A DNA stretch of 13,762 nt, taken from assembly GCA_041598875.1 (NCBI GenBank), contig JBFHXP010000068.1:1-13762 (forward strand), in the 5' to 3' direction. Source of the stretch: JAKITW01 sp041598875. GTDB lineage: Bacteria > Desulfobacterota > Desulfobulbia > Desulfobulbales > BM004. The stretch's first letter is position 1. Every line of letters starts with the position of its first letter. Of this stretch, positions 1-6,852 are shown piece by piece. The notes below the pieces were generated by a model. That model saw only the letters and a program-made list of their open reading frames with translations. It searched no databases and was not told the origin of the DNA. The translations under genes were made by a program, and so were the position numbers.

Positions 1-99
1 GTCTATTGGAACAAATTCGCCAGGCCCGAGACCTTGCCGCTATACTACTCTCCTGACCAGCTCCTGATGACCTGGTGGATAAAAGAGGACGGGAGATAA
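1..99 (+). CDS. C-terminal end of an unidentified protein (truncated by window edge)
   Basis: Frame 1 is open from the first base to a TAA at 97-99 and gives 32 residues with a composition that looks coding (aromatic-rich: LPLYYSPDQLLMTWWIKEDG). I do not recognise the family. The start lies outside the window. A hairpin followed by a T-rich stretch begins 37 nt after the stop and fits the end of a transcription unit. The neighbours to the right look phage-derived, so a phage or integrative-element gene is likely, but that is inference from context only. Confidence 0.4.
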   Translation, partial: VYWNKFARPETLPLYYSPDQLLMTWWIKEDGR

Positions 100-135
100 A
101 GGGTTTGCCGGGGCAGAGGGCAGAGGCAACTTCCT

Positions 136-181
136 CCGACTCTCACACAGAAAGTGTGCGTCGGTCACGGATTTTCTTCTT
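136..181 (+). terminator. Possible intrinsic terminator after the partial gene
   Basis: CCGAC (136-140) pairs with GTCGG (160-164), and CACAC (144-148) pairs with GTGTG (154-158). This makes a 10-bp stem with a small internal loop (TCT opposite C) and an AGAAA loop. A T-rich but interrupted stretch (ATTTTCTTCTT) follows. The stem is convincing; the weak T-tract lowers confidence. Confidence 0.35.
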
Positions 182-226
182 AGAGTCTTTCCGGCCAGCA
201 AATTCCATATGCTCTACGAGCTCTAT

Positions 227-296
227 TTCGGCGGTGCTGACCATACCCTCTTAGCTTTCCGCGTTTATGGAGGGTAATAATTTCCATACCGCCGAA
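227..296. repeat. Nested inverted repeat in the non-coding left region
   Basis: TTCGGCGGT (227-235) is the exact reverse complement of ACCGCCGAA (288-296). Inside it, ACCCTC (245-250) is complementary to GAGGGT (270-275). The two nested arms would form a roughly 70-nt cruciform or RNA hairpin with internal loops. I see no gene between positions 100 and 471 on either strand; this structure and the hairpins on either side are all I can support there. Confidence 0.4.
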
Positions 297-375
297 CATT
301 TAGGGAGGATGTTGACTCACGTGCCTTATAGCTTTACCGTTTCATTGTAACCAGCGGCAAGCAGCACAAAAAAAC

Positions 376-404
376 TTGACATTTCGGAATATATTGCCGA
401 ATGT
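376..404 (+). promoter_or_regulatory. Candidate promoter with operator-like inverted repeat
   Basis: A perfect -35 hexamer TTGACA (376-381) is followed after 17 nt by a poor -10 (GAATGT, 399-404). An inverted repeat TTCGG-N9-CCGAA (383-401) fills the spacer, the usual place for a repressor site. About 40 nt further on is a hairpin-plus-T-run terminator, so any transcript would be very short. The weak -10 makes this tentative. Confidence 0.25.
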
Positions 405-440
405 ATTGATAGCTCATCTGCCATGTGTAGAAGGAGTAAC

Positions 441-473
441 GAGGCCGTCCCCAGGGGCGGCCTCAGCCTTTTT
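441..473 (+). terminator. Intrinsic terminator
   Basis: GAGGCCG (441-447) pairs with CGGCCTC (458-464), extended inward by CCCC/GGGG, then AGCCTTTTT (465-473). This is a GC-rich stem with a T-run on the plus strand. It overlaps the stop codon of the convergent minus-strand gene ending at 472, so it may sit between two convergent units. The minus-strand side lacks a T-run. Confidence 0.6.
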
Positions 474-864
474 AGTCCCTATCCTTCCAGTATTCTTCAA
501 ATTCCCTTTGCAGCTTTCGTTGCCGGTGCGGTTGCTCCACGAGGTAGGCGGTCCACGGCAGGATATAGCTGCCACGATCAGCCAGGATGACCAGGTAGTG
601 CTCCTGCTCGAACCACAGACAGACCCTTTCTTCGCGGCGCCTCCGGTTGCGCCATATCTTGATGGTCGGATCACCGTCATGTTCGATGATCGGCCTTGGC
701 CAGCGGATTCGTTCACAGCGACGGAAATCGGGAGAGCGCTCTTCTTCCGCTTCGCCTTCCTGGATCAGATGCCAGAAGGTCGCTTCCTTGCCTTGGGAAA
801 GCGGATGCCGTTTGAGACCGAGCCGTCTGCCCTGAAATACTGGCTTGCTGTCGATGAAATTCAA
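472..864 (-). CDS. Small phage-type protein, BECR-fold (barnase/EndoU/colicin/RelE-like) nuclease candidate
   Basis: A 130-residue basic protein. I chose the TTG start at 864 because GAGG lies 7 nt upstream and there is no ATG or GTG start near it; an in-frame TAA lies about 5 codons further up. The centre has the pattern FWHL...RSPDFRRCERIRWPRPIIE (about residues 30-61), followed by a predicted beta-rich half with IKIWRNRR, VCLWFEQEHYLVILADRG and LPWTAYLV, and a charged C-terminal helix. This arrangement (conserved H and R early, a T in a late WTAY strand) resembles phage-associated BECR nuclease domains that I know from prophages and integrative elements. The family call is recognition from memory, not a search. 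Third-codon G+C bias supports real coding on this strand. No antitoxin-like partner is adjacent on the same strand. It could be a stand-alone effector or a degenerate remnant of a larger phage protein. Confidence 0.6.
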   Translation of the reverse strand: MNFIDSKPVFQGRRLGLKRHPLSQGKEATFWHLIQEGEAEEERSPDFRRCERIRWPRPIIEHDGDPTIKIWRNRRRREERVCLWFEQEHYLVILADRGSYILPWTAYLVEQPHRQRKLQREFEEYWKDRD

Positions 865-888
865 GACACGACCTCGGAATTAACTGAT

Positions 889-919
889 CTTGCAAAAAGT
901 AAGAGGGCCGTTTCGGCCT
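889..919 (-). terminator. Weak terminator candidate for leftward transcription
   Basis: GGCCG (906-910) and CGGCC (914-918) form a tight hairpin with a 3-nt loop. On the minus strand it is followed by CTCTTACTTTTT. It lies about 200 nt beyond the stop of the leftward alcohol dehydrogenase gene and upstream of the minus-strand small gene, so it could end the pheA-tsaD-rsmA-adh transcript. The short stem and interrupted T-run make this weak. Confidence 0.22.
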
Positions 920-949
920 GAAAAATCAATTCAAAAAAAGGAGGAACAA

Positions 950-1063
950 ATGATAGCCGTAGAAAAATACCAGACAGTAAGCATCGGTGAGGCAGCAAGA
1001 CAAACCGGTGCCAGTATAACAAAGATCAGAAATTGGGCGGACAAAGGAGGGCCATATATATGA
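950..1063 (+). CDS. Very short helix-turn-helix peptide (MerR/excisionase-like N-terminus), probably truncated
   Basis: ATG at 950 follows a strong ribosome site (AAAAGGAGG, 6 nt spacing). It encodes 37 residues ending at TGA 1061-1063. The segment TVSIGEAARQTGASITKIRNW (about 9-29) reads as the winged helix-turn-helix start of MerR-type regulators or phage excisionases, which are normally at least 60-70 residues. Here the protein stops right after the recognition helix (ADKGGPYI). The stop overlaps another start (ATGA at 1060-1063) that has its own strong site, AAAGGAGG (1043-1050). That second frame would run MKKMILLGSG... to 1293 but enters the antisense of the alcohol dehydrogenase gene, so it looks like a 5' stub joined to foreign sequence. 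Either a mini-regulator or a broken phage gene pair; I favour the latter. Confidence 0.45.
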   Translation: MIAVEKYQTVSIGEAARQTGASITKIRNWADKGGPYI

Positions 1064-1125
1064 AAAAAATGATTTTACTTGGAAGTGGGGTCCAGACGAG
1101 GATCTGCCGGTTGGGTGAGATGTCC

Positions 1126-2286
1126 CTACAGGCAGTTATAGATCTCGAGAATGCGCCCTTTATCATACTCCCGCATCCTCCAGATGGCTGCCTGGGCCAT
1201 GGCATCTTCTGCCAGAAGGGGAAGGGCGCTTTGCGGAACATCTATCTGCGCCAGGGAAACGGGAGAACCGATTTTTTCAAACCATCCCTTTAAGGCGGCA
1301 ATCCCGGTCCTGGCACTGGCAGCAGTATCACCATTCTGTATACCAAAAACCCGTTCTGCAAATTGAGCTATTTTTTTCGGATTTCTTCGGCTTTGCCAGG
1401 TGAGCCAGGCAGGTACGATAACTGACAGTCCCGCGCCGTGCGGGACATCATAGCGCGCGCTTAAGGGATGTTCGAGCAGGTGCATGGGGAACCCGATCTT
1501 GCCAAGGCCCGCCGAGGTGAGCCCGTTTAAGGCCAGGGTTGCCGCCCACATCAACCGGGCGCGGGCCTGATACCCGGTAGGATGGGCAAGGGCCTGTTCA
1601 CAGCTTTCCATGATCGAGAGAACCAGCCCCTCGGTCAGTCGGTCCTGGATCGGTGTCTCTTCGAGTTCGGTGGTGAAATAAAATTCAAGCAGGTGGGTGA
1701 TCGCGTCCACTGCTCCATAGGCGGTGTATGACCCTGGCACGGTAAAGGTGGCGGTCGGGTCGAGAATAGAGACCCTGGGAAAGAGATGGCGGTTGGCAAA
1801 TCCTAATTTCGTGCGGGTCTCATCGTTGGTCAACACCATGCCGCTGTTCATTTCCGAGCCTGATGCGGCCAGGGTCAGGACGCAGGCAAGGGGAAGGGCC
1901 TCTCTGATGCTTTTCTTGCCAATGAAGAATTTCCACACATCATGATCAACCAGGGCGCCGGCGCAGATCGCCTTGGCAGAATCAATGACACTGCCGCCAC
2001 CAACAGCCACCACCGCATCAACCTTGTGTTTTGTCGCCAGCTCGATGCCCGCACGCGCGTGGCTCAGCACCGGGTTGGAGCGAACCCCGCCATGTTCGAT
2101 CACCGAAACTCCGGCCTGGGAGAGGGATTCCGTCACCTGGGTGTAAATGGTGTTTTTTTTAATGCTTTCTCTGCCGTAGACCAGAAGAATATTTTTGCCG
2201 AGGAGCGCGGTCTCAGGCCCAATCGAGGCGAGGGTATTCTGCCCGAAAAGGACCTTGGTCGGATTGTGAAAGACAAAATTTTCCAT
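1126..2286 (-). CDS. Iron-containing (type III) alcohol dehydrogenase, YqhD/BDH-like
   Basis: 386 residues, full length for the Fe-ADH family and similar from end to end to E. coli YqhD-type NAD(P)H-dependent aldehyde reductases and butanol dehydrogenases (N-terminus FVFHNPTKVLFGQ). The nucleotide-binding motif VGGGSVIDSAK is at about 95-105. By alignment from memory with YqhD, the metal ligands are Asp194 and His198 (VDAITHLLE), His273 (LEHPL) and His283 (DVPHGAGL); all four are present, so the enzyme should be active. It would reduce aldehydes or oxidise alcohols in the cytoplasm; the substrate cannot be read from sequence. The ATG directly follows the rsmA stop (TAAATG), so translation is probably coupled; I see no strong ribosome site. 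It is the last gene of the leftward pheA-tsaD-rsmA operon, and no terminator immediately follows its stop. Confidence 0.92.
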   Translation of the reverse strand: MENFVFHNPTKVLFGQNTLASIGPETALLGKNILLVYGRESIKKNTIYTQVTESLSQAGVSVIEHGGVRSNPVLSHARAGIELATKHKVDAVVAVGGGSVIDSAKAICAGALVDHDVWKFFIGKKSIREALPLACVLTLAASGSEMNSGMVLTNDETRTKLGFANRHLFPRVSILDPTATFTVPGSYTAYGAVDAITHLLEFYFTTELEETPIQDRLTEGLVLSIMESCEQALAHPTGYQARARLMWAATLALNGLTSAGLGKIGFPMHLLEHPLSARYDVPHGAGLSVIVPAWLTWQSRRNPKKIAQFAERVFGIQNGDTAASARTGIAALKGWFEKIGSPVSLAQIDVPQSALPLLAEDAMAQAAIWRMREYDKGRILEIYNCL

Positions 2287-3159
2287 TTATTTACCGGCCT
2301 GGATCGCGGAAAGACATCGGGTAAGACGGACATAGTCAGAGACCGTCAGCCTCTCTGCACGGGTTTCCGGGGCAATATCGGCTTGATGGAGGATGCGGAG
2401 CACGGTTTCGCGGTCAAGCTTGAGGATTCCGCCACCGGTCAGGGCGTTGCGCAGGGTTTTTCTCCTCTGCTGGAACGCGGTATTAACGAGCGCGCGGAGC
2501 AGTTCCCGGTCATGGGGGGGCAGCGAGGCGACATGGGGCGGGGGAGACGCAAAATCGATACGCACCACCAGCGAATCGACCTTGGGCCGGGGATGAAAAT
2601 GGTTGGGACCAAATTTCAACAGGGAGTGGACACCGGCCGAGGCCCCGAGTAAAACGGAAAGTACCCCGTACTCCTTGGTGGCGGGAGACGCGGTCAGCCG
2701 CTGCCCCACTTCCTTCTGCAGCATCAGTACCGCCCAGGCCACGGATTCCTGGTGTTTTATCAGCTTGAAGAGCAACGGGTTGGATATGGAGTAGGGAAGG
2801 TTGGCGACGATTTTAAGGGGGCCTTCCGCCTGTGCGGCCAGATCCGGAAAATCGGTTTTCAGGATATCCTGGTGAATCAGACGAACATTTTCCGGAAGAT
2901 CGTTTTCATCCCGATGCAACTCCATAATGCCGCTATCGATTTCTATACCGATGACCTGACGCGCCTTTTGAGCCAGATAGCGGGTCATGGCTCCGAGGCC
3001 AACCCCCACCTCGATCACCGTATCGCCGGCTGAAATCCCGGCCGCATCAACTATCCGCTCCGCATCCCGAGGATTGACGAGAAAATTCTGTCCCAGTTTC
3101 TTCTTGGGGGTGAGCTTTCGCGAGGCAAGGACGCTCTTTACTGATTTTCCAGGGACCAT
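2287..3159 (-). CDS. rsmA: 16S rRNA (adenine1518/1519-N6)-dimethyltransferase RsmA/KsgA
   Basis: 290 residues (E. coli KsgA is 273). RsmA uses four S-adenosylmethionines to dimethylate two adjacent adenines in the 3' hairpin of 16S rRNA, a late small-subunit assembly check. The diagnostic N-terminus KKKLGQNFLVN (about 19-29) is followed by the SAM-binding loop VIEVGVGLGAMT (48-59), the acidic ribose contact EID (73-75), the QDIL motif (97-100) and the catalytic NLPYSISNPLL (120-130). The C-terminal helical domain is intact (FQQRRKTLRNAL). The ATG at 3159 has AAGGA about 12 nt upstream. It lies 56 nt after tsaD and abuts the alcohol dehydrogenase start, so it is in the same leftward operon. 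Confidence 0.96.
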   Translation of the reverse strand: MVPGKSVKSVLASRKLTPKKKLGQNFLVNPRDAERIVDAAGISAGDTVIEVGVGLGAMTRYLAQKARQVIGIEIDSGIMELHRDENDLPENVRLIHQDILKTDFPDLAAQAEGPLKIVANLPYSISNPLLFKLIKHQESVAWAVLMLQKEVGQRLTASPATKEYGVLSVLLGASAGVHSLLKFGPNHFHPRPKVDSLVVRIDFASPPPHVASLPPHDRELLRALVNTAFQQRRKTLRNALTGGGILKLDRETVLRILHQADIAPETRAERLTVSDYVRLTRCLSAIQAGK

Positions 3160-3215
3160 ATTTAAAAGACATCCTTGAAGCCGGTGTTGACCAATCTATC
3201 GGCGCAACCTGATCT

Positions 3216-4250
3216 TCAGGAGGCCCCATTGAGAGTGGAAGAAGAAAGTGTAAACTGTGACCTGGAGTATACATCCATTTCAAAGTCCAGGGTCTTGTTT
3301 TCGGCAAAATGATAAAAACCAGCCATGGCGATCATTGCTGCGTTGTCGGTACAGAATTCCCTGGGCGGCAGAAAGACGGAGAGTCCCTCCTGGCGGCCGC
3401 GCATTTGAAGATGTTCGCGCAGCCTTTTATTGGCAGCAACCCCACCGCTTAAGACCACGTTGCGGGTTGCGCTCATCTTTGCCGCAAGAATCGTCTTTTC
3501 AACAAGAACATCGACCACCGATTCCTGGAAGGAGGCGCAGATATCGGCAATATCAAGATTTATGCCAGTACGGTTCTTTTCCATAACATGGTTGACCACC
3601 GAGGTCTTGAGACCGCTGAAACTGAAGTCGAGACTGTCGGGGGCGAGCCAGGAACGGGGAAAGGAAATGGCGTCTCTGTTCCCCTGTTCGGCCTGTGTGG
3701 CTATGGACGGGCCACCCGGATACCCGAGGCCGAGCAGTTTTGCCACCTTGTCAAAGGCCTCGCCGGCCGCGTCGTCTCTGGTTCTGCCGAGCTGGAGGAA
3801 TGTCCGCGGGTCCCTTACCTGAAAAATACTGGAGTGGCCGCCGGAAACCGTAAGGGCAATATAGGGAAATTCCGGCTTGTCCGGGCCAAGGAAAACCGAC
3901 AGAAGATGTCCTGTTATGTGATCAACACCAACGTAGGGGATTTTTTTGACCATGGCCATTGCCTTGACAAATGAGACGCCAACAAGCAGGGAACCTACCA
4001 GTCCAGGCCCATTGGTCACAGCCAGGCCATCGATATCGTCAAGGGTGACGCCAGCCTGATTCAGGGCCTGTTCAACAACCGGCATGATAGCCTCCACGTG
4101 TTTTCTCGATGCCAGTTCCGGAACCACACCGCCATATCTGCCGTGTACCGCGATCTGGGTCGCGACCACGTCGGAGAGGAGCTCGCTGCCGTCTTTCAAC
4201 ACCGCGGCAGCAGTCTCATCACACGAACTTTCTATTCCAAGGATAAGCAT
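3216..4250 (-). CDS. tsaD: tRNA N6-threonylcarbamoyladenosine transferase subunit TsaD
   Basis: 344 residues from the ATG at 4250, where the protein begins with the family's standard MLILGIESSCDET. The frame remains open upstream, but the extra 37 residues match nothing in the family. TsaD moves the threonylcarbamoyl group from TC-AMP to A37 of ANN-decoding tRNAs, together with TsaB, TsaE and TsaC, none of which is in this window. The ASKHA-fold signatures are present: metal ligands His111 and His115 (DHITGHLL) and Asp302 (FCTDNAAMIAMAG), the LAVTNGPGLVGSLLVG loop (76-91), the TVSGGHSS phosphate loop (134-141), and VVLSGGVAANKRLREHL (265-281). I see no clear Shine-Dalgarno, so translation may be coupled to pheA, whose stop is 43 nt upstream. 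Confidence 0.96.
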   Translation of the reverse strand: MLILGIESSCDETAAAVLKDGSELLSDVVATQIAVHGRYGGVVPELASRKHVEAIMPVVEQALNQAGVTLDDIDGLAVTNGPGLVGSLLVGVSFVKAMAMVKKIPYVGVDHITGHLLSVFLGPDKPEFPYIALTVSGGHSSIFQVRDPRTFLQLGRTRDDAAGEAFDKVAKLLGLGYPGGPSIATQAEQGNRDAISFPRSWLAPDSLDFSFSGLKTSVVNHVMEKNRTGINLDIADICASFQESVVDVLVEKTILAAKMSATRNVVLSGGVAANKRLREHLQMRGRQEGLSVFLPPREFCTDNAAMIAMAGFYHFAENKTLDFEMDVYSRSQFTLSSSTLNGAS

Positions 4251-4293
4251 TATTTTTGAACAACAGTCGAGATAACAGATGATGACACGAAAA

Positions 4294-5394
4294 TCACAGA
4301 TCTGCGGAAAGATCTTCAGTCCGGGGATAGGAACCGAGCCATTCAAAATAGGAACAGACATTCTGGAGGCTCTTGCACCCTTCGGCGATCACTGCATCAT
4401 CCATATGTCCAAGCATATCCATGAAAAAAAGATATTTCCAGTGTTTGCCCTTGATGGGGCGTGATTCGATCTTGGCCAGATTGATACCGCGGTCCGCGAG
4501 GATTGACAGGGCCTTGTTCAGGCTGCCCGGCTGGTCAATAAGCCCGAGAAGAAGTGAGGTCTTGTCCTGGCCGCTGGGCGAGGGAGAGCGGGTGCCGATT
4601 ACCAGGAAGCGGGTGATATTGTCGCGGTAGTCCTCAATGCCCTTGACCACCACCTGGAGCTGGTACGTTTTGATCGCAAGTGAGCTGGCGATAGCGCCAA
4701 CGGTGGGATCATCAGCCGCCATCCGGGCCGCGGCGCTGGTACTGAATACCGGCAGGGTAGGGACACCGGGCAGGTTTTTTTTCAACCACTCGCGGCACTG
4801 AGCCAGTGGCTGGGAGTGGGAGGCAACGGTTTTTATATCCTCAAGATTGCCGGACTGGCTCACAAGGTTGTGACTGATCTCAAGACGCACCTCGCCGCAG
4901 ATCTTGACGCGGTGTTTCATAAAAGAGTCCAGGGTGGAAAAGACCGATCCTTCAATGGAGTTTTCCACCGGCACGATACCGTACTGGGTGCGGCCCCGTT
5001 CCACCTCGGCAAAGACATCCTCAATGCTTTCCATGGGACGATACTCCGCTGCATGGCCGAAGTGTTTTACCCCGGCCAGGTGGGTGAAGGTTGCAGCAGG
5101 TCCAAGATAGGCAACCTCGGCCTTTTTCTGGGAAAGGCGGCAGGTGGTGATGATCTCATGAAAAATACTGAGCAGGGGTTTTTCCGGAAACTCTTCCCGG
5201 TTGTCCTTGATCAGTCGCTCGTAGATCTGTCTTTCACGCAGGGGGTCCCATTTTGCCCGGTTGACAGTACTCTTCAGTCGCCCGATCTCCTTGGCGCACT
5301 GAAGCCGTTGCTTGAGCAGGTTGAGGATCTTGTTGTCAATACTATCAATCTCTTTACGGACATCTTCAAGATTTTTGCTGTTCGAATCACTCAT
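4294..5394 (-). CDS. pheA: Bifunctional chorismate mutase / prephenate dehydratase (P-protein)
   Basis: 366 residues in three domains. An AroQ-type chorismate mutase helical domain (about 8-90: EDVRKEIDSIDNKIL, RLQCAKEIGRLK, WDPLRERQIYERL) is followed by the prephenate dehydratase domain (about 94-268: VAYLGPAATFTH, YGIVPVENSIEGSV, and DNITRF at 258-263, which holds the catalytic Thr-Arg-Phe). The C-terminal ACT domain (about 280-355) has the phenylalanine-binding ESRP motif at 310-313. The enzyme converts chorismate through prephenate to phenylpyruvate and should be feedback-inhibited by phenylalanine. The ATG at 5394 has GGAAA about 8 nt upstream and is the first gene of the leftward operon, facing a divergent promoter region. 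Confidence 0.96.
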   Translation of the reverse strand: MSDSNSKNLEDVRKEIDSIDNKILNLLKQRLQCAKEIGRLKSTVNRAKWDPLRERQIYERLIKDNREEFPEKPLLSIFHEIITTCRLSQKKAEVAYLGPAATFTHLAGVKHFGHAAEYRPMESIEDVFAEVERGRTQYGIVPVENSIEGSVFSTLDSFMKHRVKICGEVRLEISHNLVSQSGNLEDIKTVASHSQPLAQCREWLKKNLPGVPTLPVFSTSAAARMAADDPTVGAIASSLAIKTYQLQVVVKGIEDYRDNITRFLVIGTRSPSPSGQDKTSLLLGLIDQPGSLNKALSILADRGINLAKIESRPIKGKHWKYLFFMDMLGHMDDAVIAEGCKSLQNVCSYFEWLGSYPRTEDLSADL

Positions 5395-5419
5395 GATATT
5401 TCCAGTGTCGGGGTAATGG

Positions 5420-5434
5420 ATGGAATGTATACCA
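5420..5434 (-). promoter_or_regulatory. Candidate extended -10 promoter for the pheA operon
   Basis: On the minus strand, CTGGTATACAT contains an extended -10 (TGG then TATACA, at plus-strand 5426-5431), placed for a roughly 25-nt leader before the pheA ATG. No good -35 is visible at 17 nt, which extended -10 promoters can tolerate. The 258-nt gap between pheA and the DUF39 gene contains no gene on either strand. Confidence 0.3.
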
Positions 5435-5526
5435 GGGAAAACTGATCAATTTATAGCATCTCAACTCATAATCAAAGAAAAAAATAGACAGGATCTATCG
5501 GATCGCTGTTCACAGGAGTTTTGATA

Positions 5527-5555
5527 TTGATCCGCTGGAAATCTTGTCGTATGGT
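5527..5555 (+). promoter_or_regulatory. Candidate sigma-70 promoter for the DUF39-larE pair
   Basis: TTGATC (5527-5532), a 17-nt spacer, then TATGGT (5550-5555). The predicted leader of about 90 nt contains two small hairpins, CGGC-ATC-GCCG (near 5612) and CCGTA-AA-TACGG (near 5620), before the GGGGGGAACT ribosome site. I looked for known SAM or SAH riboswitch cores in the leader and saw none. Confidence 0.33.
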
Positions 5556-5652
5556 GTCAGGGCACATTGATCCATGCATATCTTACCATGTGTCAAAACA
5601 TCGTGTTTCGGCATCGCCGTAAATACGGGAATCCATATATTCGGGGGGAACT

Positions 5653-6834
5653 ATGTCCGGCAGATTTAAAGTCAATAAGACCTATGAAGAAATAAATGCC
5701 AGGATCAGGGCTGGCGAGGCGGTTGTGGTCAACGGCGAGGAGATGGTTTCCCTTGTCCGTGAACTCGGGGCCGAGGAGGCGGCGCGGAAGGTCGATGTGG
5801 TAACCACCGGCACATTCTCTCCCATGTGTTCCTCTGGCGCCTTTATTAATTTCGGGCATACCACGCCAACCCTGAAGGCGGCACGTGTCTGGATCAACAA
5901 GGTTCCGGCCTATGCAGGCCTTGCAGCCGTGGATATCTTTATAGGGGCCACCGAACCCTGCGAGGACGACCCCCTTAACAAGGTATATCCCGGCGAGTTT
6001 CGTTACGGTGGAGGCCATGTCATCGAGGATCTGGTGGCAGGCAGAAAGGTGTACCTTGAGGCCAAGGCCTACGGCACTGACTGTTATCCCGGCAAAAAGG
6101 CCAAGCTCGAGGCCATGCTCAAGGATCTTCCCTATGCCATGCTGGTCAATCCCCGGAACTGTTATCAGAATTACAACTGCGCCATCAATCTTTCCGATAA
6201 AACCATATACACCTATATGGGTACCCTTAAGCCCCATGGAAAAAATGCCACCTACTGCAGCGCCGGCGAGCTCAGTCCCCTGATGAACGATCCCCTCTAC
6301 CGCACCATTGGCCTGGGAACCAGGATTTTTCTCGGTGGCGGGATCGGCTATGTTACCTGGCACGGCAGTCAGCATAATCCCGGAGCCCCGCGGTCAAGCA
6401 ACGGGGTGCCGACCAGACCGGCCGGCACCCTGATGGTTCAGGGCGATCTCAAGGGGATGTCGGCCAAGTGGCTGAAGGGAATCAGCATGCAGGGCTACGG
6501 CACTACCCTGGCGGTTGGTATTGGAATTCCCATTCCCATTCTCAATGAGGAGATGGCCGCCTTTACCGGTGTTGGTGATGATGAGATCTTTACCCAGGTC
6601 GTTGACTATGCCAACGATTACCCCAACAGGATCCCAAGGAACTACGGTGAAGTCAGTTATGCCCAGCTGAACAGCGGAGAGATTGAAGTGGATGGCAAAA
6701 AGGTCAAGACAGCGCCTCTCTCCAGCAGGATCAAGGCCAGGGAGATAGCCGATACCCTGAAACAGTGGATACTGGACGGCAGATTTCTGCTTTCCGAGCC
6801 GGTTGTCACCCTTCCGTCTGGAAAAAACAAATAA
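5653..6834 (+). CDS. Homocysteine biosynthesis protein (DUF39 / HcyBio; aspartate-semialdehyde sulfurtransferase type)
   Basis: 393 residues, full-length DUF39 domain. In methanogens (MA1821 type) and sulfate reducers this family is implicated in making homocysteine directly from aspartate semialdehyde and a sulfide-derived sulfur, bypassing homoserine activation. Conserved-looking cysteines lie at 59 (TGTFSPMCSSGAF), 103 (GATEPCEDDP), 144 (YGTDCYPGKK), 170 and 176 (NCYQNYNCAINL). In the studied homologue a conserved Cys is thought to carry a persulfide; which residue does so here cannot be decided by eye. Other family blocks include FLGGGIGYVTWHGSQHNP and YGEVSYAQLNSGEIEVDGKKV. The ATG has an excellent ribosome site (GGGGGGAACT). 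It is the full domain without a fused CBS pair, and the NIL/ferredoxin partner (MA1822 type) that often accompanies it is not adjacent. larE follows 18 nt downstream, probably in the same operon. Confidence 0.9.
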   Translation: MSGRFKVNKTYEEINARIRAGEAVVVNGEEMVSLVRELGAEEAARKVDVVTTGTFSPMCSSGAFINFGHTTPTLKAARVWINKVPAYAGLAAVDIFIGATEPCEDDPLNKVYPGEFRYGGGHVIEDLVAGRKVYLEAKAYGTDCYPGKKAKLEAMLKDLPYAMLVNPRNCYQNYNCAINLSDKTIYTYMGTLKPHGKNATYCSAGELSPLMNDPLYRTIGLGTRIFLGGGIGYVTWHGSQHNPGAPRSSNGVPTRPAGTLMVQGDLKGMSAKWLKGISMQGYGTTLAVGIGIPIPILNEEMAAFTGVGDDEIFTQVVDYANDYPNRIPRNYGEVSYAQLNSGEIEVDGKKVKTAPLSSRIKAREIADTLKQWILDGRFLLSEPVVTLPSGKNK

Positions 6835-6852
6835 AGGGGTGAGACGGAAGAC

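Noticed and set aside
376..921. 181-residue plus-strand frame from a TTG at 376
   Set aside because: It is antisense to the 472-864 gene, its start coincides with a -35-like TTGACA, it has no ribosome site, it runs through a terminator hairpin and its protein lacks recognisable motifs.
1942..2652. 236-residue plus-strand frame opposite rsmA and the alcohol dehydrogenase
   Set aside because: It is a shadow of two clearly identified minus-strand genes. It has no ribosome site, and the composition is that of reversed codons.
4251..4361. N-terminal extension of TsaD to the ATG at 4361
   Set aside because: The 37 extra residues precede the family's conserved MLILGIESSCDET start, overlap the pheA 3' end and have no similarity to TsaD.
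5556..5604. Imperfect direct repeat with GTGTCA in the leader of the DUF39 gene, considered as riboswitch or operator
   Set aside because: The two copies share too few bases and no known SAM/SAH riboswitch core or consistent pairing was visible.
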